Positions 51,118 through 60,130 of a DNA stretch of 64,000 nt are shown piece by piece (within the stretch, counting starts at the first letter, position 1; the number at the start of each line of letters is the position of its first letter). Source of the stretch: Leptospiraceae bacterium (GTDB lineage: Bacteria; Spirochaetota; Leptospiria; Leptospirales; Leptospiraceae); contig JAGOHK010000001.1 in NCBI GenBank assembly GCA_017996175.1, positions 108,666 through 172,665 of the forward strand, written 5' to 3'. The notes under the pieces are model-generated. The model saw nothing but the letters and a program-made list of their open reading frames with translations. It did no database searches and was not told the origin of the DNA. The position numbers and the translations under genes were made by a program.

Positions 51118-53063
51118 TGGGATTTATATTAGATTTGTTTTATTATTTTCAAGTTAGTGTTGCTAGACCAAAATATCGGTCATTAGCTCAGGCGAGCGTA
51201 GCCGAAATGTCCCTTATACTAGGAGTTGTAACTTCGACATCGCTAAATGCTTTTAAGTTAAGGAAAGATTACGAAAAGTCGGACATTGAGCGAAGTCGAA
51301 ATGCCCACTTTTACTATAAGATGTCACTTCGACTCCGCTCAGTGACCGCCAAAGTTACCTTAATTGCACAGTATCGGACATCGCTCGGCGGTTATGTGAA
51401 CGAGACGAAAGGGTGGAAACTCGGGAATGACAGGCTTATAATTTTTTTAATAAGTTTACTAACCTATTTTGCATTAACAATACAGTTTACTTTATTCGCA
51501 GCGGATAAAGTCGATATACCAGTAAACGAAGTCCTACTCTTTAGAGACAGGACTCAAGTAACAAGAACTGGAAAATTAAAATTCGAGCCCGGGGAAAATC
51601 AATTTTTATTCGAATCGCTCTCCCCTCTTCTATTTGATGAGTCACTTAGGGGTTACACAGATAATCCGCAACTGAGTATAACATCCATTATTACTTTTGT
51701 AGAGCCTGGCTCTGAATACAAAGACAAAGAATACGCCTCGTTAAAAAAAGAAATGGAGGCAATTGAATCCAAGAAAAAACAGTTAGAAGGAAAGAAAGGA
51801 AATCTAATCAACGAGAAAAACGTTTTAGAAGAGTATCGCAAACTCACAGGGGAAACAGTCTCCAAAAAAGCGGCTTACATCAATTCGTCGGAGGATTTAA
51901 AACTCTGGAAAGAAACACTAACGTATTTCCAAACTCGTTCAATTCAAATCGGCTCAGACATCCAAAGAACTGAATTTGAAATGGAGGATTTGAATAAAAA
52001 ATTTACAGAGATGAGTCTAAGATTGAATAAACTCATTTCTAATTCAGGAAAATCCAAACGCACAGTAGAAATAAAAGTTTCGAATTCTTCTAATAAAAGA
52101 ATTGAATCAGAATTTTCCTTATCTTATTTAATTGGAAATTCATCCTGGATACCTGCTTACAATATTATTTGGAAAGGGGGAGAAACGACAGAGGTAGAAT
52201 ACCTAGCAGAGATTCGCCAAGAAACAGGAGAAGATTGGAAAGACGTCAAAGTGGCATTATCCACTGCTGAGCCCAAAAAATCATCTACTCGACCGAGAGT
52301 TCATTCAGTTGAAGTTTTTACAGAAGGTGGTAAAACAAAAAAGACTTTTTTCAGTTTTGAAAAAAAATCAGAGTCAGCTCCCGCCGGTGCAACTGCTGAT
52401 GTTATAAATACAGTAAAAGAAATAGACGGCACTGTGCAAGAAGGGGCGGGTGGGTTTATATTTCGTTCCTCCGAAAGAGCAAAAATTCCAAGTAAAAAAG
52501 AATCTTCTCGAATCACTATTTCTAGATTTCAAACCGAAATGAAAACCGCACTCATGACCGTTCCTCACAAACAGCGGTTAATCTATACAGCCGGTGATTT
52601 GTATAATAAAATTTCTTTTCCACTTCTTGCAGGCAAAGCTGCGATTTATAAAAACTCAGGATTTATCGGTGAGACTAATCTGCCTTATACTCCATCTGGT
52701 TCGCGTGTGAAGATTTCTATGGGAATCGAAAATGATATTCGCGTTTTCTATCGAGTGGAAAGCAGTAATTTCAAAGATGGATTAATAAAATCCAAACAAG
52801 CATTCGAGAAGATAAACTTCATTACCCTCGAATCATTTTCCAATAAAGACGAAGAAGTAATTGTCTGGGATAGAATTCCAGTCAGTGAAATTTCCGACGT
52901 AGATGTTGAAATCGACGATAAAAAAACTACTCCTAACTACACTTGGAAAGAAGACAAAAGCGGGATTCTATTTTGGAAAATAAAACTTTCTCCACGTAAA
53001 AAAGTAGAGATAGAGTTGCGGTTTCGAATTAAAGTTCCAAACGATTCGGGACTTAGTTTTTGA
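51117..53063 (+). CDS. MuiA-like DUF4140/DUF4139 protein 2 with repeat-derived N-terminus
   Basis: 648 residues from ATG 51117, which overlaps the previous stop (TGATG) and follows a GGGAGGA site. From about residue 125 the protein looks normal: a signal-like helix (IIFLISLLTYFALTIQFTLFAA), DUF4140 (VNEVLLFRDRTQVTRTGKLKFEPGE), a coiled coil, then DUF4139 (LIGNSSWIPAYNIIWKGGETTEVEYLAEIRQETGEDWKDVKVALSTAE). Residues about 15-110 are encoded by two palindromic repeat units and are not protein-like (SLAQASVAEMS, KSDIERSRNAHF). The element has entered just after the start and stayed in frame. A GTG before NETKGWKL could serve as a later start. Export may be affected. Confidence 0.8.
   Translation: MGFILDLFYYFQVSVARPKYRSLAQASVAEMSLILGVVTSTSLNAFKLRKDYEKSDIERSRNAHFYYKMSLRLRSVTAKVTLIAQYRTSLGGYVNETKGWKLGNDRLIIFLISLLTYFALTIQFTLFAADKVDIPVNEVLLFRDRTQVTRTGKLKFEPGENQFLFESLSPLLFDESLRGYTDNPQLSITSIITFVEPGSEYKDKEYASLKKEMEAIESKKKQLEGKKGNLINEKNVLEEYRKLTGETVSKKAAYINSSEDLKLWKETLTYFQTRSIQIGSDIQRTEFEMEDLNKKFTEMSLRLNKLISNSGKSKRTVEIKVSNSSNKRIESEFSLSYLIGNSSWIPAYNIIWKGGETTEVEYLAEIRQETGEDWKDVKVALSTAEPKKSSTRPRVHSVEVFTEGGKTKKTFFSFEKKSESAPAGATADVINTVKEIDGTVQEGAGGFIFRSSERAKIPSKKESSRITISRFQTEMKTALMTVPHKQRLIYTAGDLYNKISFPLLAGKAAIYKNSGFIGETNLPYTPSGSRVKISMGIENDIRVFYRVESSNFKDGLIKSKQAFEKINFITLESFSNKDEEVIVWDRIPVSEISDVDVEIDDKKTTPNYTWKEDKSGILFWKIKLSPRKKVEIELRFRIKVPNDSGLSF
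51176..51348. repeat. Two REP-like palindromic units inside a coding frame
   Basis: Unit B (51279-51348) has arms CGGACATTGAGCGAAGTCGA and its reverse partner ACTTCGACTCCGCTCAGTG, pairing over 23 bp with four mismatches around a CACTTTTACTATAAG-like centre. Unit A (51176-51244) is a diverged copy in the same orientation. Both lie within the 5' part of the second DUF4139 gene. Confidence 0.85.
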
Positions 53064-53076
53064 GATTTAGAAAAAG

Positions 53077-53168
53077 TCGGTCATTGAGCGAAGCGGTGCA
53101 CTGAGTTTATCGAATGTGTCGAAATGCCACTTTTACTATTAGTTGTTACTTCGACGAAACTCAATGTT
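53077..53168. repeat. REP-like unit with nested TGCACTGAG...TCGAAT module
   Basis: A third copy of the 51279 unit (TCGGTCATTGAGCGAAG, then TCGAAATGCCACTTTTACTAT and TTACTTCGAC), placed directly after the same gene. A 26-bp piece related to the CTTGCACTGAGCCTGTCGAAT module interrupts its left arm. The rest of the space to 53303 (including GCTCAGTAACCG at about 53190) looks like further decayed copies. Confidence 0.8.
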
Positions 53169-53303
53169 CACTCCCTAAGGTCGTTCCATAATGCTCAGTA
53201 ACCGTCTTACGTTGACCGCATTAGAATGATTCGAAAATCAAAATAAACGAAACCTATTTTGTTTCATTGGTTATAGTTTTTAAGTTTAAGCAAGGAGATT
53301 ATT

Positions 53304-53543
53304 TTGGAAAAGTATGAACCTATTTCGTGTGATTTTTATGATGAGCTAGAAGCATTTTCTATTTTAAAAAAAGAAGTCGAAATTTTTTTTGAAGATGAAT
53401 CTGGTTTAACTACTTCTGCTATTGGAAAAATTAAAGACCTGTACAGTCGGGATAAAGTCGAGTATTTGTTACTTGATAGTGGAAAAGAAATTCGATTGGA
53501 TTTACTTGTTCGAGTGGATAATAAAATTTTATCGGAGTATTAA
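53304..53543 (+). CDS. rof: Rof-like Rho-binding antiterminator
   Basis: 79 residues from a TTG with an AAGGAG site. YEPISCDFYDELEAF matches the YxPIxCxxYDxLE start of E. coli Rof (YaeO). It is followed by the small beta-barrel and VEYLLLDSGKEIRLDLLVRVD, matching VEYLxxxxxxEIRLDKI. Rof binds Rho and blocks its primary RNA-binding site, inhibiting termination. Length is right for the family. Monocistronic between a repeat cluster and the amidase. Identification is by motif memory but the two blocks agree well. Confidence 0.8.
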   Translation: MEKYEPISCDFYDELEAFSILKKEVEIFFEDESGLTTSAIGKIKDLYSRDKVEYLLLDSGKEIRLDLLVRVDNKILSEY

Positions 53544-53652
53544 TTTTTCCTAAAAATTCAATAGAAAAATTTCGAAAGATTTGGTTAGTTAAAATAAAGA
53601 GTTTAGCTGAAAAAAATAAATAGTATTATAATGAGCACGCGAGGAAAATAAA

Positions 53653-55212
53653 ATGAACAAGTCAATAGAGGTAAAAATGAAAATAGCTATTTGTATTTTC
53701 GTAACTTTCAGTATGTTAACGGTTAATTCTTTTGCCGAAGAAGAAAACAAACTATTATTTATGACAGCTACAGATGTCGCTAAGTCAATCAGAGAAAAGA
53801 AGATCACATCGGTAGAAGTTGTAACAAAAGTAAATTCTCAAATACAAAAACACAATAAAAATTATAACGCAATTGTTACTCTGAACACTAACGCACTAAT
53901 AGAGGCAAAAGAAGCGGATGAGAAGTTAGCGCAAGGACGTATCCTTGGACCGCTTCACGGAGTACCGATTGTAATAAAAGATAGTTTTAAGGTAAAAGGA
54001 ATGAGAACCACCGCAGGTTATAGCGAGATGAAAGATTATATTGCCGAAGAAGATGCGTTAGTCGTAAAGCTATTAAAAGAGGCTGGTGCAATTATCATCG
54101 GCAAGGGAAATTTGCCAACTCTCGCGATGGATATGCAGACCGACAATGCCGTTTTTGGGAGAACGAACAATCCCTGGGACATATCTCGTACTAGCGGTGG
54201 TAGTACGGGAGGGGATTCTGTTGCGTTAGCCTCAGGGTTTGCCTATCTTGGTTTTGGAAGTGATCTGGCTGGTTCCCTTCGAATCCCAACTTCGTTTACA
54301 GGAACTTATGGACTAAAAACAACTTATGGTATCATTTCAAAAATCGGACATATACCACCATTACCAACCGAAGTGAATGGATTACACGCATTAGCCGTAA
54401 TGGGACCGGTAGCGCGGAGTATAGACGATCTAAAACTAACTCTTGAGATAGTCACGAGTCCGCATAAAGATGATAAATCAATCATTCCCATTCGCAAAGA
54501 TGTAGATAAAGTAAATATTAAAAAACTTAAAATAGCTTGGGTAGATTCCTTTGGTGATGTCCCAGTTCAAAAAGAGATCAGAGATAATATTATTAAATTC
54601 GTAAAAAAATTAGAATCCTCCGGTGCGCAAGTTAGAAGGATTGAGCCTAACGGTTTTAATTATGTAGAAGTTTGGGAGATTTGGGGTGGGATCGTAGGTC
54701 ATCAAGGTGGTTATGATACATCTAATTTTATGCGTTGGATGGGAGATTTTTTTACAAAAGATGTAACACAAAATATTCCAATGCATAGAAAAATCGTCGG
54801 ACCGATCTCAGTGCCTTCTTATATGGAACTTTTGAATAAACAAAAAAAATACATTACGAGTATGGAAAATTTTTTGGATGAATACGATGTCTGGATAACA
54901 CCCGTTAGCTCTACGACTGCATTCAAACACCATAAACCAAGTAAAGCATTTGGAAATTTTAATGTTTACAATGATCCTATATTAGTCGATGAAAAAGAAG
55001 TTCCATACTATATAGCAACACAAGCATACACAACCATATTTTCAGTTACAGAAAATCCAGTATTATCTATGCCCATTGCACTTGACTCAAATGGACTTCC
55101 CATCGGAATTCAAGTGGTAGCAAAACGATTTCAAGATTATAAACTCTTAGAAATTGGAAAAATTTTAAACGAATACGCGGATAAGATGGTTTATCCTTTA
55201 CAGAAAAAATAG
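53653..55212 (+). CDS. Secreted amidase-signature family hydrolase
   Basis: 519 residues with a signal peptide (IAICIFVTFSMLTVNSFAEE); an internal ATG at 53677 has an equally good ribosome site. The amidase-signature core has Lys in GVPIVIKDSFKVKG, the cis-Ser in TSGGSTGGDSVALASG, and the nucleophile Ser in GSDLAGSLRIPTSFTG, so the Ser-cisSer-Lys triad is present. GGSTGG in place of the usual GGSSGG keeps the first Ser. The export signal argues against GatA and for a periplasmic amide hydrolase; substrate unknown. C-terminal NPVLSMPIALDSNGLPIGIQVVAKRF is standard. Confidence 0.92.
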   Translation: MNKSIEVKMKIAICIFVTFSMLTVNSFAEEENKLLFMTATDVAKSIREKKITSVEVVTKVNSQIQKHNKNYNAIVTLNTNALIEAKEADEKLAQGRILGPLHGVPIVIKDSFKVKGMRTTAGYSEMKDYIAEEDALVVKLLKEAGAIIIGKGNLPTLAMDMQTDNAVFGRTNNPWDISRTSGGSTGGDSVALASGFAYLGFGSDLAGSLRIPTSFTGTYGLKTTYGIISKIGHIPPLPTEVNGLHALAVMGPVARSIDDLKLTLEIVTSPHKDDKSIIPIRKDVDKVNIKKLKIAWVDSFGDVPVQKEIRDNIIKFVKKLESSGAQVRRIEPNGFNYVEVWEIWGGIVGHQGGYDTSNFMRWMGDFFTKDVTQNIPMHRKIVGPISVPSYMELLNKQKKYITSMENFLDEYDVWITPVSSTTAFKHHKPSKAFGNFNVYNDPILVDEKEVPYYIATQAYTTIFSVTENPVLSMPIALDSNGLPIGIQVVAKRFQDYKLLEIGKILNEYADKMVYPLQKK

Positions 55213-55233
55213 TATTAAGGTATCCCAAATCTA

Positions 55234-56109
55234 TCATGGTTTTGTGTAAAGACTAGGCATTAGTTTTCCAGTCCATTTGGCACGTAAAATGGCGATGCTG
55301 TTGTTGTTATTCACATCAGAATCCCAAAAACTAAAACCAAATTTTTCCCGATGAAACCAAGGACCAGTATGACCACCCCAAAAACCTTCAGCGGCTAATG
55401 TGTTACAAAAAGCACGAGACCATTTGAGCGACCAAGGAATATTGGATTTAGGTCCACTAAAAACTCCCTCTGCACCAGCGGTTGCAGTGCAGACCAATTT
55501 TGTTTCACCGAAGTAGGGTGCCTGGTCTTCTGCACTTGGAATAAAACTGGCTCCGCAATGAGCATTTGACGAACCTTGACATGGTCCAGCGGCAGATCCA
55601 TTTGTCCCCGGGTATTTTGTATCCCACATAGTTGTAAATTTTCTTTCATCACCCCAATGGGCGCGTTTAAACATACATTGGTCTTTTTGAACTTGTCTGT
55701 CTGCACTTGTATATCCGACTAACGCACGAATATGATTGATTGCAATTCTATGCCATTCATCTAGTTCCGCTTTGGTTGGATTTTTATTATCTAGGAAAGG
55801 ATTTGTATTGTAAAATACTTCCCGAATTCCACGAACTCTATCCGCGCTTGGGCAGAGTGCAGAAAAAAATTGTGCCTTGGTCATTTTCGTTGGATCGTAA
55901 ATTGTTTTTCCATCCCACTTCGCTGCATCCCATTGTGCTTTTGTAATCCAAGTCACACTATCTGGATCATGTCCCGTGTTTCCTGCGGCTAATGGTTTTG
56001 ATTGAAATGTTTTCCAATTTGCTTGGTTAGGTGTAAATTGTTCGTTAGAATTTACATTTGTGAAAGTGATAAACAACATCAGTATTACTAAGAGAAAATT
56101 TTTTGTCAT
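55234..56109 (-). CDS. Secreted Cys/Trp-rich protein of unknown function
   Basis: 291 residues with a signal peptide (FLLVILMLFITFTNVNS). The mature part is rich in Trp, His and Gly and has six Cys (SALCPSADR, KDQCMFKRAHWGDERKF, GPCQGSSNAHCGASFIPS, KLVCTATAGAEGVF, WSRAFCNTL). The His-containing segments DEWHRIAINHIRALVGY and FWGGHTGPWFHREKFGFSFW suggest a metal or catalytic site, and the former recalls the first helix of CAP/SCP domains, though I cannot confirm it. No family recognised. It has a clear AGAAGGA ribosome site and converges on the amidase gene. Confidence 0.7.
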   Translation of the reverse strand: MTKNFLLVILMLFITFTNVNSNEQFTPNQANWKTFQSKPLAAGNTGHDPDSVTWITKAQWDAAKWDGKTIYDPTKMTKAQFFSALCPSADRVRGIREVFYNTNPFLDNKNPTKAELDEWHRIAINHIRALVGYTSADRQVQKDQCMFKRAHWGDERKFTTMWDTKYPGTNGSAAGPCQGSSNAHCGASFIPSAEDQAPYFGETKLVCTATAGAEGVFSGPKSNIPWSLKWSRAFCNTLAAEGFWGGHTGPWFHREKFGFSFWDSDVNNNNSIAILRAKWTGKLMPSLYTKP

Positions 56110-56198
56110 TGAATCCTTCTTATGAAAACCTAAACTAAATCTAGGTGTTCATTAAACCAAAATAGGATCAAAAGAGAGAGTCAAGAAATTTTTCCACT

Positions 56199-56207
56199 TG
56201 CTATAAT
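56199..56207 (+). promoter_or_regulatory. Extended -10 promoter element
   Basis: TGCTATAAT (extended -10, TGnTATAAT) ends 26 bases before the ATG of the 56233 gene. No good -35 is needed with an extended -10. Confidence 0.45.
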
Positions 56208-56232
56208 TCCAAAACTAAATTTCCATGAAGTC

Positions 56233-56463
56233 ATGCAAACTCGAAAATTGGAAGAGCTAACTAACTTTATTGAAAGCCGCAAAGCAGAAGTCGAAATAAA
56301 AATTCTCCAAACCGGTAGAGAACGCTCTTTTCGCCGTCGTCCGCGTGATCCCGAAGAGATTGAAGTCCTAAATCAAATCTGTCTTTTGCGCTGGAAAAAA
56401 GCTGAAGCAGAAGGTAAGATTCGTTATATCTCTAAAACACAATGGTATTATGATCCTTCCTGA
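56233..56463 (+). CDS. Small basic partner of a decayed nucleotidyltransferase
   Basis: 76 residues, highly charged and helical (TRKLEELTNFIESRKAEVEIKIL, ERSFRRRPRDPEEIEVLNQICLLRWKKAEAEGKIRYIS). It overlaps the next frame by 14 bases. The layout (small charged protein then nucleotidyltransferase) parallels 48355-49003, although the small proteins do not look alike. It seems intact while its partner is broken. Role as antitoxin is inference from the layout. Confidence 0.6.
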   Translation: MQTRKLEELTNFIESRKAEVEIKILQTGRERSFRRRPRDPEEIEVLNQICLLRWKKAEAEGKIRYISKTQWYYDPS

Positions 56464-56848
56464 AAACAGTATAACAAAATTAGCCGCTCTGGATGGCAAA
56501 ACCAATTTTGAAAAAATGATTGGCACTGTTGGTATTCTTACAGAATTACTTGGCGAAAATCGAAGACCGGTTATAGTCGGCGGGCTTGCAGTTGAAATTT
56601 ATACTCGAAATGAATATACGACAGTAGATATAGATTTGATTCTTCCTGACGGTATGAAGGTTTATGTAATCGGTCTAGAGAATATTATCCTCGACAGTTT
56701 GAGAGCTTGCGTTCACTGGAAATCAAACTCAGACTGCGAATGGGCACAAAGATTGTATTTTTTGCATAAACAAAATTGAGACATGGAATATCTGCGTTTA
56801 ACGGCTAAGAAGGATAATACGGTTGAGCAGTTGGAAAAAATAATCTAA
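56450..56848 (+). pseudogene. Decayed nucleotidyltransferase gene with internal deletion and in-frame TGA
   Basis: The frame begins like a DUF6036-type nucleotidyltransferase (LLGENRRPVIVGGLAVEIYTRNEYTTVDIDLILPDG, with the VDIDL metal site). It then jumps straight to the family's C-terminal part (VYVIGLENIILDSLRACVHWKSNSDCEWAQRLYFLHKQN), so roughly 60 codons of the middle appear lost. A TGA at 56777 interrupts the end, after which the frame continues DMEYLRLTAKKDNTVEQLEKII to a TAA. The continuity past TGA shows that it is a disabled stop within one ancestral frame. Confidence 0.7.
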
Positions 56849-56924
56849 CATTTTTAAATTTTGGATTGAATATGACTTATAAAATTTTACTCAACTTATT
56901 AGCATTCTTTTAATTTTTTTAAAG

Positions 56925-57680
56925 ATGAAATTAATCAAAAATAAGCAAAGTCAATTTGGAAATTTTGATTTTCAAGCTAAGGATGGTTGGCGAATCATCG
57001 ATTCATTCATAGATTATGAATCTAAATTATTGATAGTGGAAACCTATCCAATCGATAAATCCTATAACGGTTCCATTGAGATTTATGTCATTGATACCTA
57101 CATTCCCAAAATACTTTCCCGTGAAGAGTGGAAAAAAAGGTTTAATTACAAAAAAGTAATCGAAATAAGTAAAGACGGAAAATTGAAATCTATATTTCAA
57201 AGGGTTCCTGCTGTTGTTGATGATAAGATAAATTACAGATTGATAGACTTAGAGAGTGGTAAAGAAATTTTACATGGATCTAGAAATGCTTTTTCTGAAT
57301 CCAAATGGAATTTATTTGAAAAATATTACGATGAACAAAAAAGAAAAAGCCAAGCTGAAATAGAAGAAAGAAAATTTCTCACTGAAGAGTATTCAAAATA
57401 TTCTACCGAACAAAAGGGAGCATATCATATTCACAGAATTTATTTTCAAGATAGAATGCGAAGTAGCTATTATTCAGGAAATGACAATCCTGCTGTAGAA
57501 TATTTTTCTAAAGATTTTTATGACTATTATAAAAAATACGATAACCACATTATCCAAACACTTTATTTAATTGGAAAAGAATTTGATGTGAATAAAATAT
57601 TTATTAATGAATTGATAAAGTATGAATTAGAAAGTGCTAAATGGAAAAATCTTGCCTATGAATATGGCTTGATAGATTAA
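56925..57680 (+). CDS. Hypothetical protein, 251 residues
   Basis: A soluble, Lys/Tyr/Glu-rich protein without signal or membrane helix. The first 110 residues look like beta strands (GWRIIDSFIDYESKLLIVETYP, SIEIYVIDTYIPKIL). The rest is helical, with a charged segment (KWNLFEKYYDEQKRKSQAEIEERKFLTEEYS). No family is recognised. There is no clear ribosome site before the ATG at 56925. It precedes the lipoprotein gene at 57689 by eight bases and is probably in its operon. Accessory-type composition. Confidence 0.6.
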   Translation: MKLIKNKQSQFGNFDFQAKDGWRIIDSFIDYESKLLIVETYPIDKSYNGSIEIYVIDTYIPKILSREEWKKRFNYKKVIEISKDGKLKSIFQRVPAVVDDKINYRLIDLESGKEILHGSRNAFSESKWNLFEKYYDEQKRKSQAEIEERKFLTEEYSKYSTEQKGAYHIHRIYFQDRMRSSYYSGNDNPAVEYFSKDFYDYYKKYDNHIIQTLYLIGKEFDVNKIFINELIKYELESAKWKNLAYEYGLID

Positions 57681-57688
57681 AAAGAAGA

Positions 57689-58975
57689 ATGGATAACCGT
57701 ATGACTAATAGAATTTTACTCAACAATTTACTCATTGCAATACTGATATTTTCCTACTTACTTGTTTGTAAAAAAGCATCGAATGAAAATAACGAGCATA
57801 ACCTCATTGAACAAAAAGACGAACCAGATATTGATGAGGAAATATTCCCAACTCAAATTACAAAACCTGAAATAAAATTGCTTGTGGGAGATTGGGCGGA
57901 AATACCCAAAAAAAGAAAGGTGGATAATTCTGATTACGCATTTTTAGATTTTGAAGATAATTATTATACGAAAATCAGCTTTTATTCCAATATGATTTAC
58001 AAGGATGTATCAGGTTTTCAAACTCAAATTGGAAATTCGATGGGTCCCGATATGAATTTGGGAAATAAAACGGTATTTCAAATAATTGGAAATGAATTGC
58101 AAATTTTTGATTTGAGAAAAAGTAATTGGGTTCGACAAAAAATTTTAAAATTAGATTCACAATCTTTGGTCTTAAAATCAGAACAAGGAAAGATTGTAAA
58201 ATATAAAAAATTACAGCCGAATAAAAATCTAAATCCAGATTTTGAGAAAATAATTTTCTCAAGCTCTAAGTGTTTTGGAACCTGTCCGGTAATGGATATT
58301 ATCGTTAGTGCAAATGGAGATGTAGTTTTTTATGGAGAACGATTTAATCTAACGGAAGGAATTTATTCCGGAAAAATATCTCCCAAGAAATACAAAGAAA
58401 TATTGGATGATTTTCGATTTTTTGACATACAAAAATCAGAAGGTTATGCTACACCTGGAACCGATCAGCAGACTAGAACAATTACCTTTATTCATAATAA
58501 CAAAATATATAAAACCATTCGTGATTATGGACATGCGGCTCCATCAGAATTAAAGTGGGGGTATACTATTCTTCAAAGTCTGTATCAGAAAATGAAACTA
58601 AGGGATATTAGCCTTTACTCTCTACCAATATACAACCAGTTAAAAAATTTTGAAATTAGAAAGGGTGATAAAACATACTATCTAGAAAAATCTGAAAGCT
58701 TTTATCTATGGGATTTGCTTCGTAAAGGCAAAATTACAAAAGAAAATTTTACACCCATTTATATTTTAGATTACGAAAAGGAAAGTTATTGGCAAAAGGA
58801 AGGTGAATACGCATTTAACTCTAGAGTAGAGGAAGTTAAAACAATTAAACTTTGCGAGACTGACGGACGGTTTTTTAAATTTTCATTCTTCAATAAAGAT
58901 TCGGTCACAATTGATATAGGTTTTGATTTCTTTAAGGATTTTAATTTGGATGAAAAGTTTAAACATGGTCTATAA
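57689..58975 (+). CDS. Lipoprotein with DUF6438-like domain
   Basis: 428 residues. The N-terminus (LLIAILIFSYLLVCKKASN) ends in LLVC, a lipobox. Residues about 55-175 are a beta-rich domain (LLVGDWAEIPKKRK, FQIIGNELQIFDL), like an uncharacterised lipocalin-type fold. Residues about 188-300 match DUF6438: IIFSSSKCFGTCPVMDIIVSANGDVVFYGE with the CxGxCP turn, GKISPKKYKEILDDFRF, then TRTITFIHNNKIYKTIRDYG. The last part is unassigned. Function unknown; envelope location expected. Likely cotranscribed with its neighbours. Confidence 0.7.
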   Translation: MDNRMTNRILLNNLLIAILIFSYLLVCKKASNENNEHNLIEQKDEPDIDEEIFPTQITKPEIKLLVGDWAEIPKKRKVDNSDYAFLDFEDNYYTKISFYSNMIYKDVSGFQTQIGNSMGPDMNLGNKTVFQIIGNELQIFDLRKSNWVRQKILKLDSQSLVLKSEQGKIVKYKKLQPNKNLNPDFEKIIFSSSKCFGTCPVMDIIVSANGDVVFYGERFNLTEGIYSGKISPKKYKEILDDFRFFDIQKSEGYATPGTDQQTRTITFIHNNKIYKTIRDYGHAAPSELKWGYTILQSLYQKMKLRDISLYSLPIYNQLKNFEIRKGDKTYYLEKSESFYLWDLLRKGKITKENFTPIYILDYEKESYWQKEGEYAFNSRVEEVKTIKLCETDGRFFKFSFFNKDSVTIDIGFDFFKDFNLDEKFKHGL

Positions 58976-58998
58976 GAGTCAATCTCAAGGAGAATAGT

Positions 58999-59697
58999 AT
59001 GGAGTCTATCATCGAATCAGTTTTTCCAATAGTTTTTTTTATTTCCATTGGTTTTATTGCATTCTCGGTTAATTTTTATTTTGCGAAACAGAGAAGAGAG
59101 AAAATGGAGGGCTTAGCCAAAGAGCTTGGTTTAGAGTTTCAAGTCTCTAATAGGGGCAAAACGATATTAAACCAAGTGGCAGAAAGTAAACAAATAGGTC
59201 CAAGTTCCCAAGGTGTAATTCAGTTATTGTTTAGTGTTTTCTCTGATTGGAAAATAAACGGAAACTACGGGAGTAATTTTGTCGAGATCTATACAGAAAC
59301 GCGAGGTTCTGGGAAAAGTAAGTCTACCTACACCATTATTTTTTTGAAAACAAAACAGCCATTAGCCTTTAAAATGGAAATAACTCCACAAGGTGTTTTT
59401 CAAGGATTATTCATAAAACTTTTTAAGATGGAAGATATTCAGGTTGGGGATGAAAAATTTGACAAAAGATTTGTGATTAAAGGAGATAATCCAGAAGGAA
59501 TTAAAAAGTTATGCAAAGATCCGACTGTTCAAGAATCCATTTATAAATTGATGGAGGAAGCTGAATATCGGATTGTACATGATGGAATCTATTTTGAAAA
59601 GCTTGGGGTAATGACGGATAGCCTCTTTTATAAACAGAAATTAGAAAAAATGAGCTCAACTTGTTCTAAAATATTTTCTGAGGGGTCAGTCTTTTGA
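58999..59697 (+). CDS. Hypothetical membrane-anchored protein, 232 residues
   Basis: One N-terminal helix (VFPIVFFISIGFIAFSVNFYFA) then a cytoplasmic alpha/beta part (EKMEGLAKELGLEFQVSNRG, SNFVEIYTETRGSGKSKSTYTIIFLKTK, GDEKFDKRFVIKGDNPEGIKKL). The order helix, RREKMEGLAKELGLEF and FDKRFxIKG resembles DUF3137-like membrane proteins in general shape, but I am not sure of the family. An AAGGAG site precedes the ATG. It lies 23 bp after the lipoprotein gene, so the three genes 56925-59697 probably form an operon. Confidence 0.65.
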   Translation: MESIIESVFPIVFFISIGFIAFSVNFYFAKQRREKMEGLAKELGLEFQVSNRGKTILNQVAESKQIGPSSQGVIQLLFSVFSDWKINGNYGSNFVEIYTETRGSGKSKSTYTIIFLKTKQPLAFKMEITPQGVFQGLFIKLFKMEDIQVGDEKFDKRFVIKGDNPEGIKKLCKDPTVQESIYKLMEEAEYRIVHDGIYFEKLGVMTDSLFYKQKLEKMSSTCSKIFSEGSVF

Positions 59698-59834
59698 TTC
59701 CAAATTTTTACAGCCAATTAGGCGTTAGCCGCTACAAAGACAAAGCACCTTTGCTCATTGTGATGAGCGATCCAAATGATCGTAAAAATTCTCAAAACGG
59801 TTTTTACCTGGTTATCCCTAAAGATATGGAATAG
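59694..59834 (+). pseudogene. Small fragment, 46 codons
   Basis: A frame starting inside the previous stop region reads IPNFYSQLGVSRYKDKAPLLIVMSDPND and ends in FYLVIPKDME. The protein-like composition and lack of a proper start suggest the tail of a lost gene. Not identified. Confidence 0.35.
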
Positions 59835-59960
59835 TGTCCGCTTTATTTAAAAGGATATACCAACTAACGCATTGGAATTACATTTCAAAGTGGAATTCGA
59901 AAGATCGAAATAAAGATTGTAGCGAACGAATAAAATTATCTTCATAAGGAAATAAAAACT

Positions 59961-60063
59961 ATGTCAAAAAACGAATTATTACGAAAATATTTATCGACTC
60001 TGTTACATTCGTGGAGCAGAAGGACTTTTAATTGGACTTGCAGAACAGCTTGAAAGTAAGTAA
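59961..60063 (+). pseudogene. Frameshifted short gene remnant
   Basis: It starts with ATG after AAGGAAATA and encodes MSKNELLRKYL. The continuation lies in another frame (CYIRGAEGLLIGLAEQLESK, stop 60061). Joining the two gives a compact peptide, so a single-base indel near 59990 is likely. Not identified. Confidence 0.4.
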
Positions 60064-60130
60064 TAAACTTTTTAGGAATGAGCAACTAAAAAGTTTTGGA
60101 GAAATTTTTGATTCCAAAAAGGATTGACTT

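Noticed and set aside
56777..56779. TGA as a selenocysteine codon in the nucleotidyltransferase
   Set aside because: SelD is encoded in the window, but the gene also lacks its middle part and no hairpin typical of a bacterial SECIS was seen right after the TGA. Decay is more likely.
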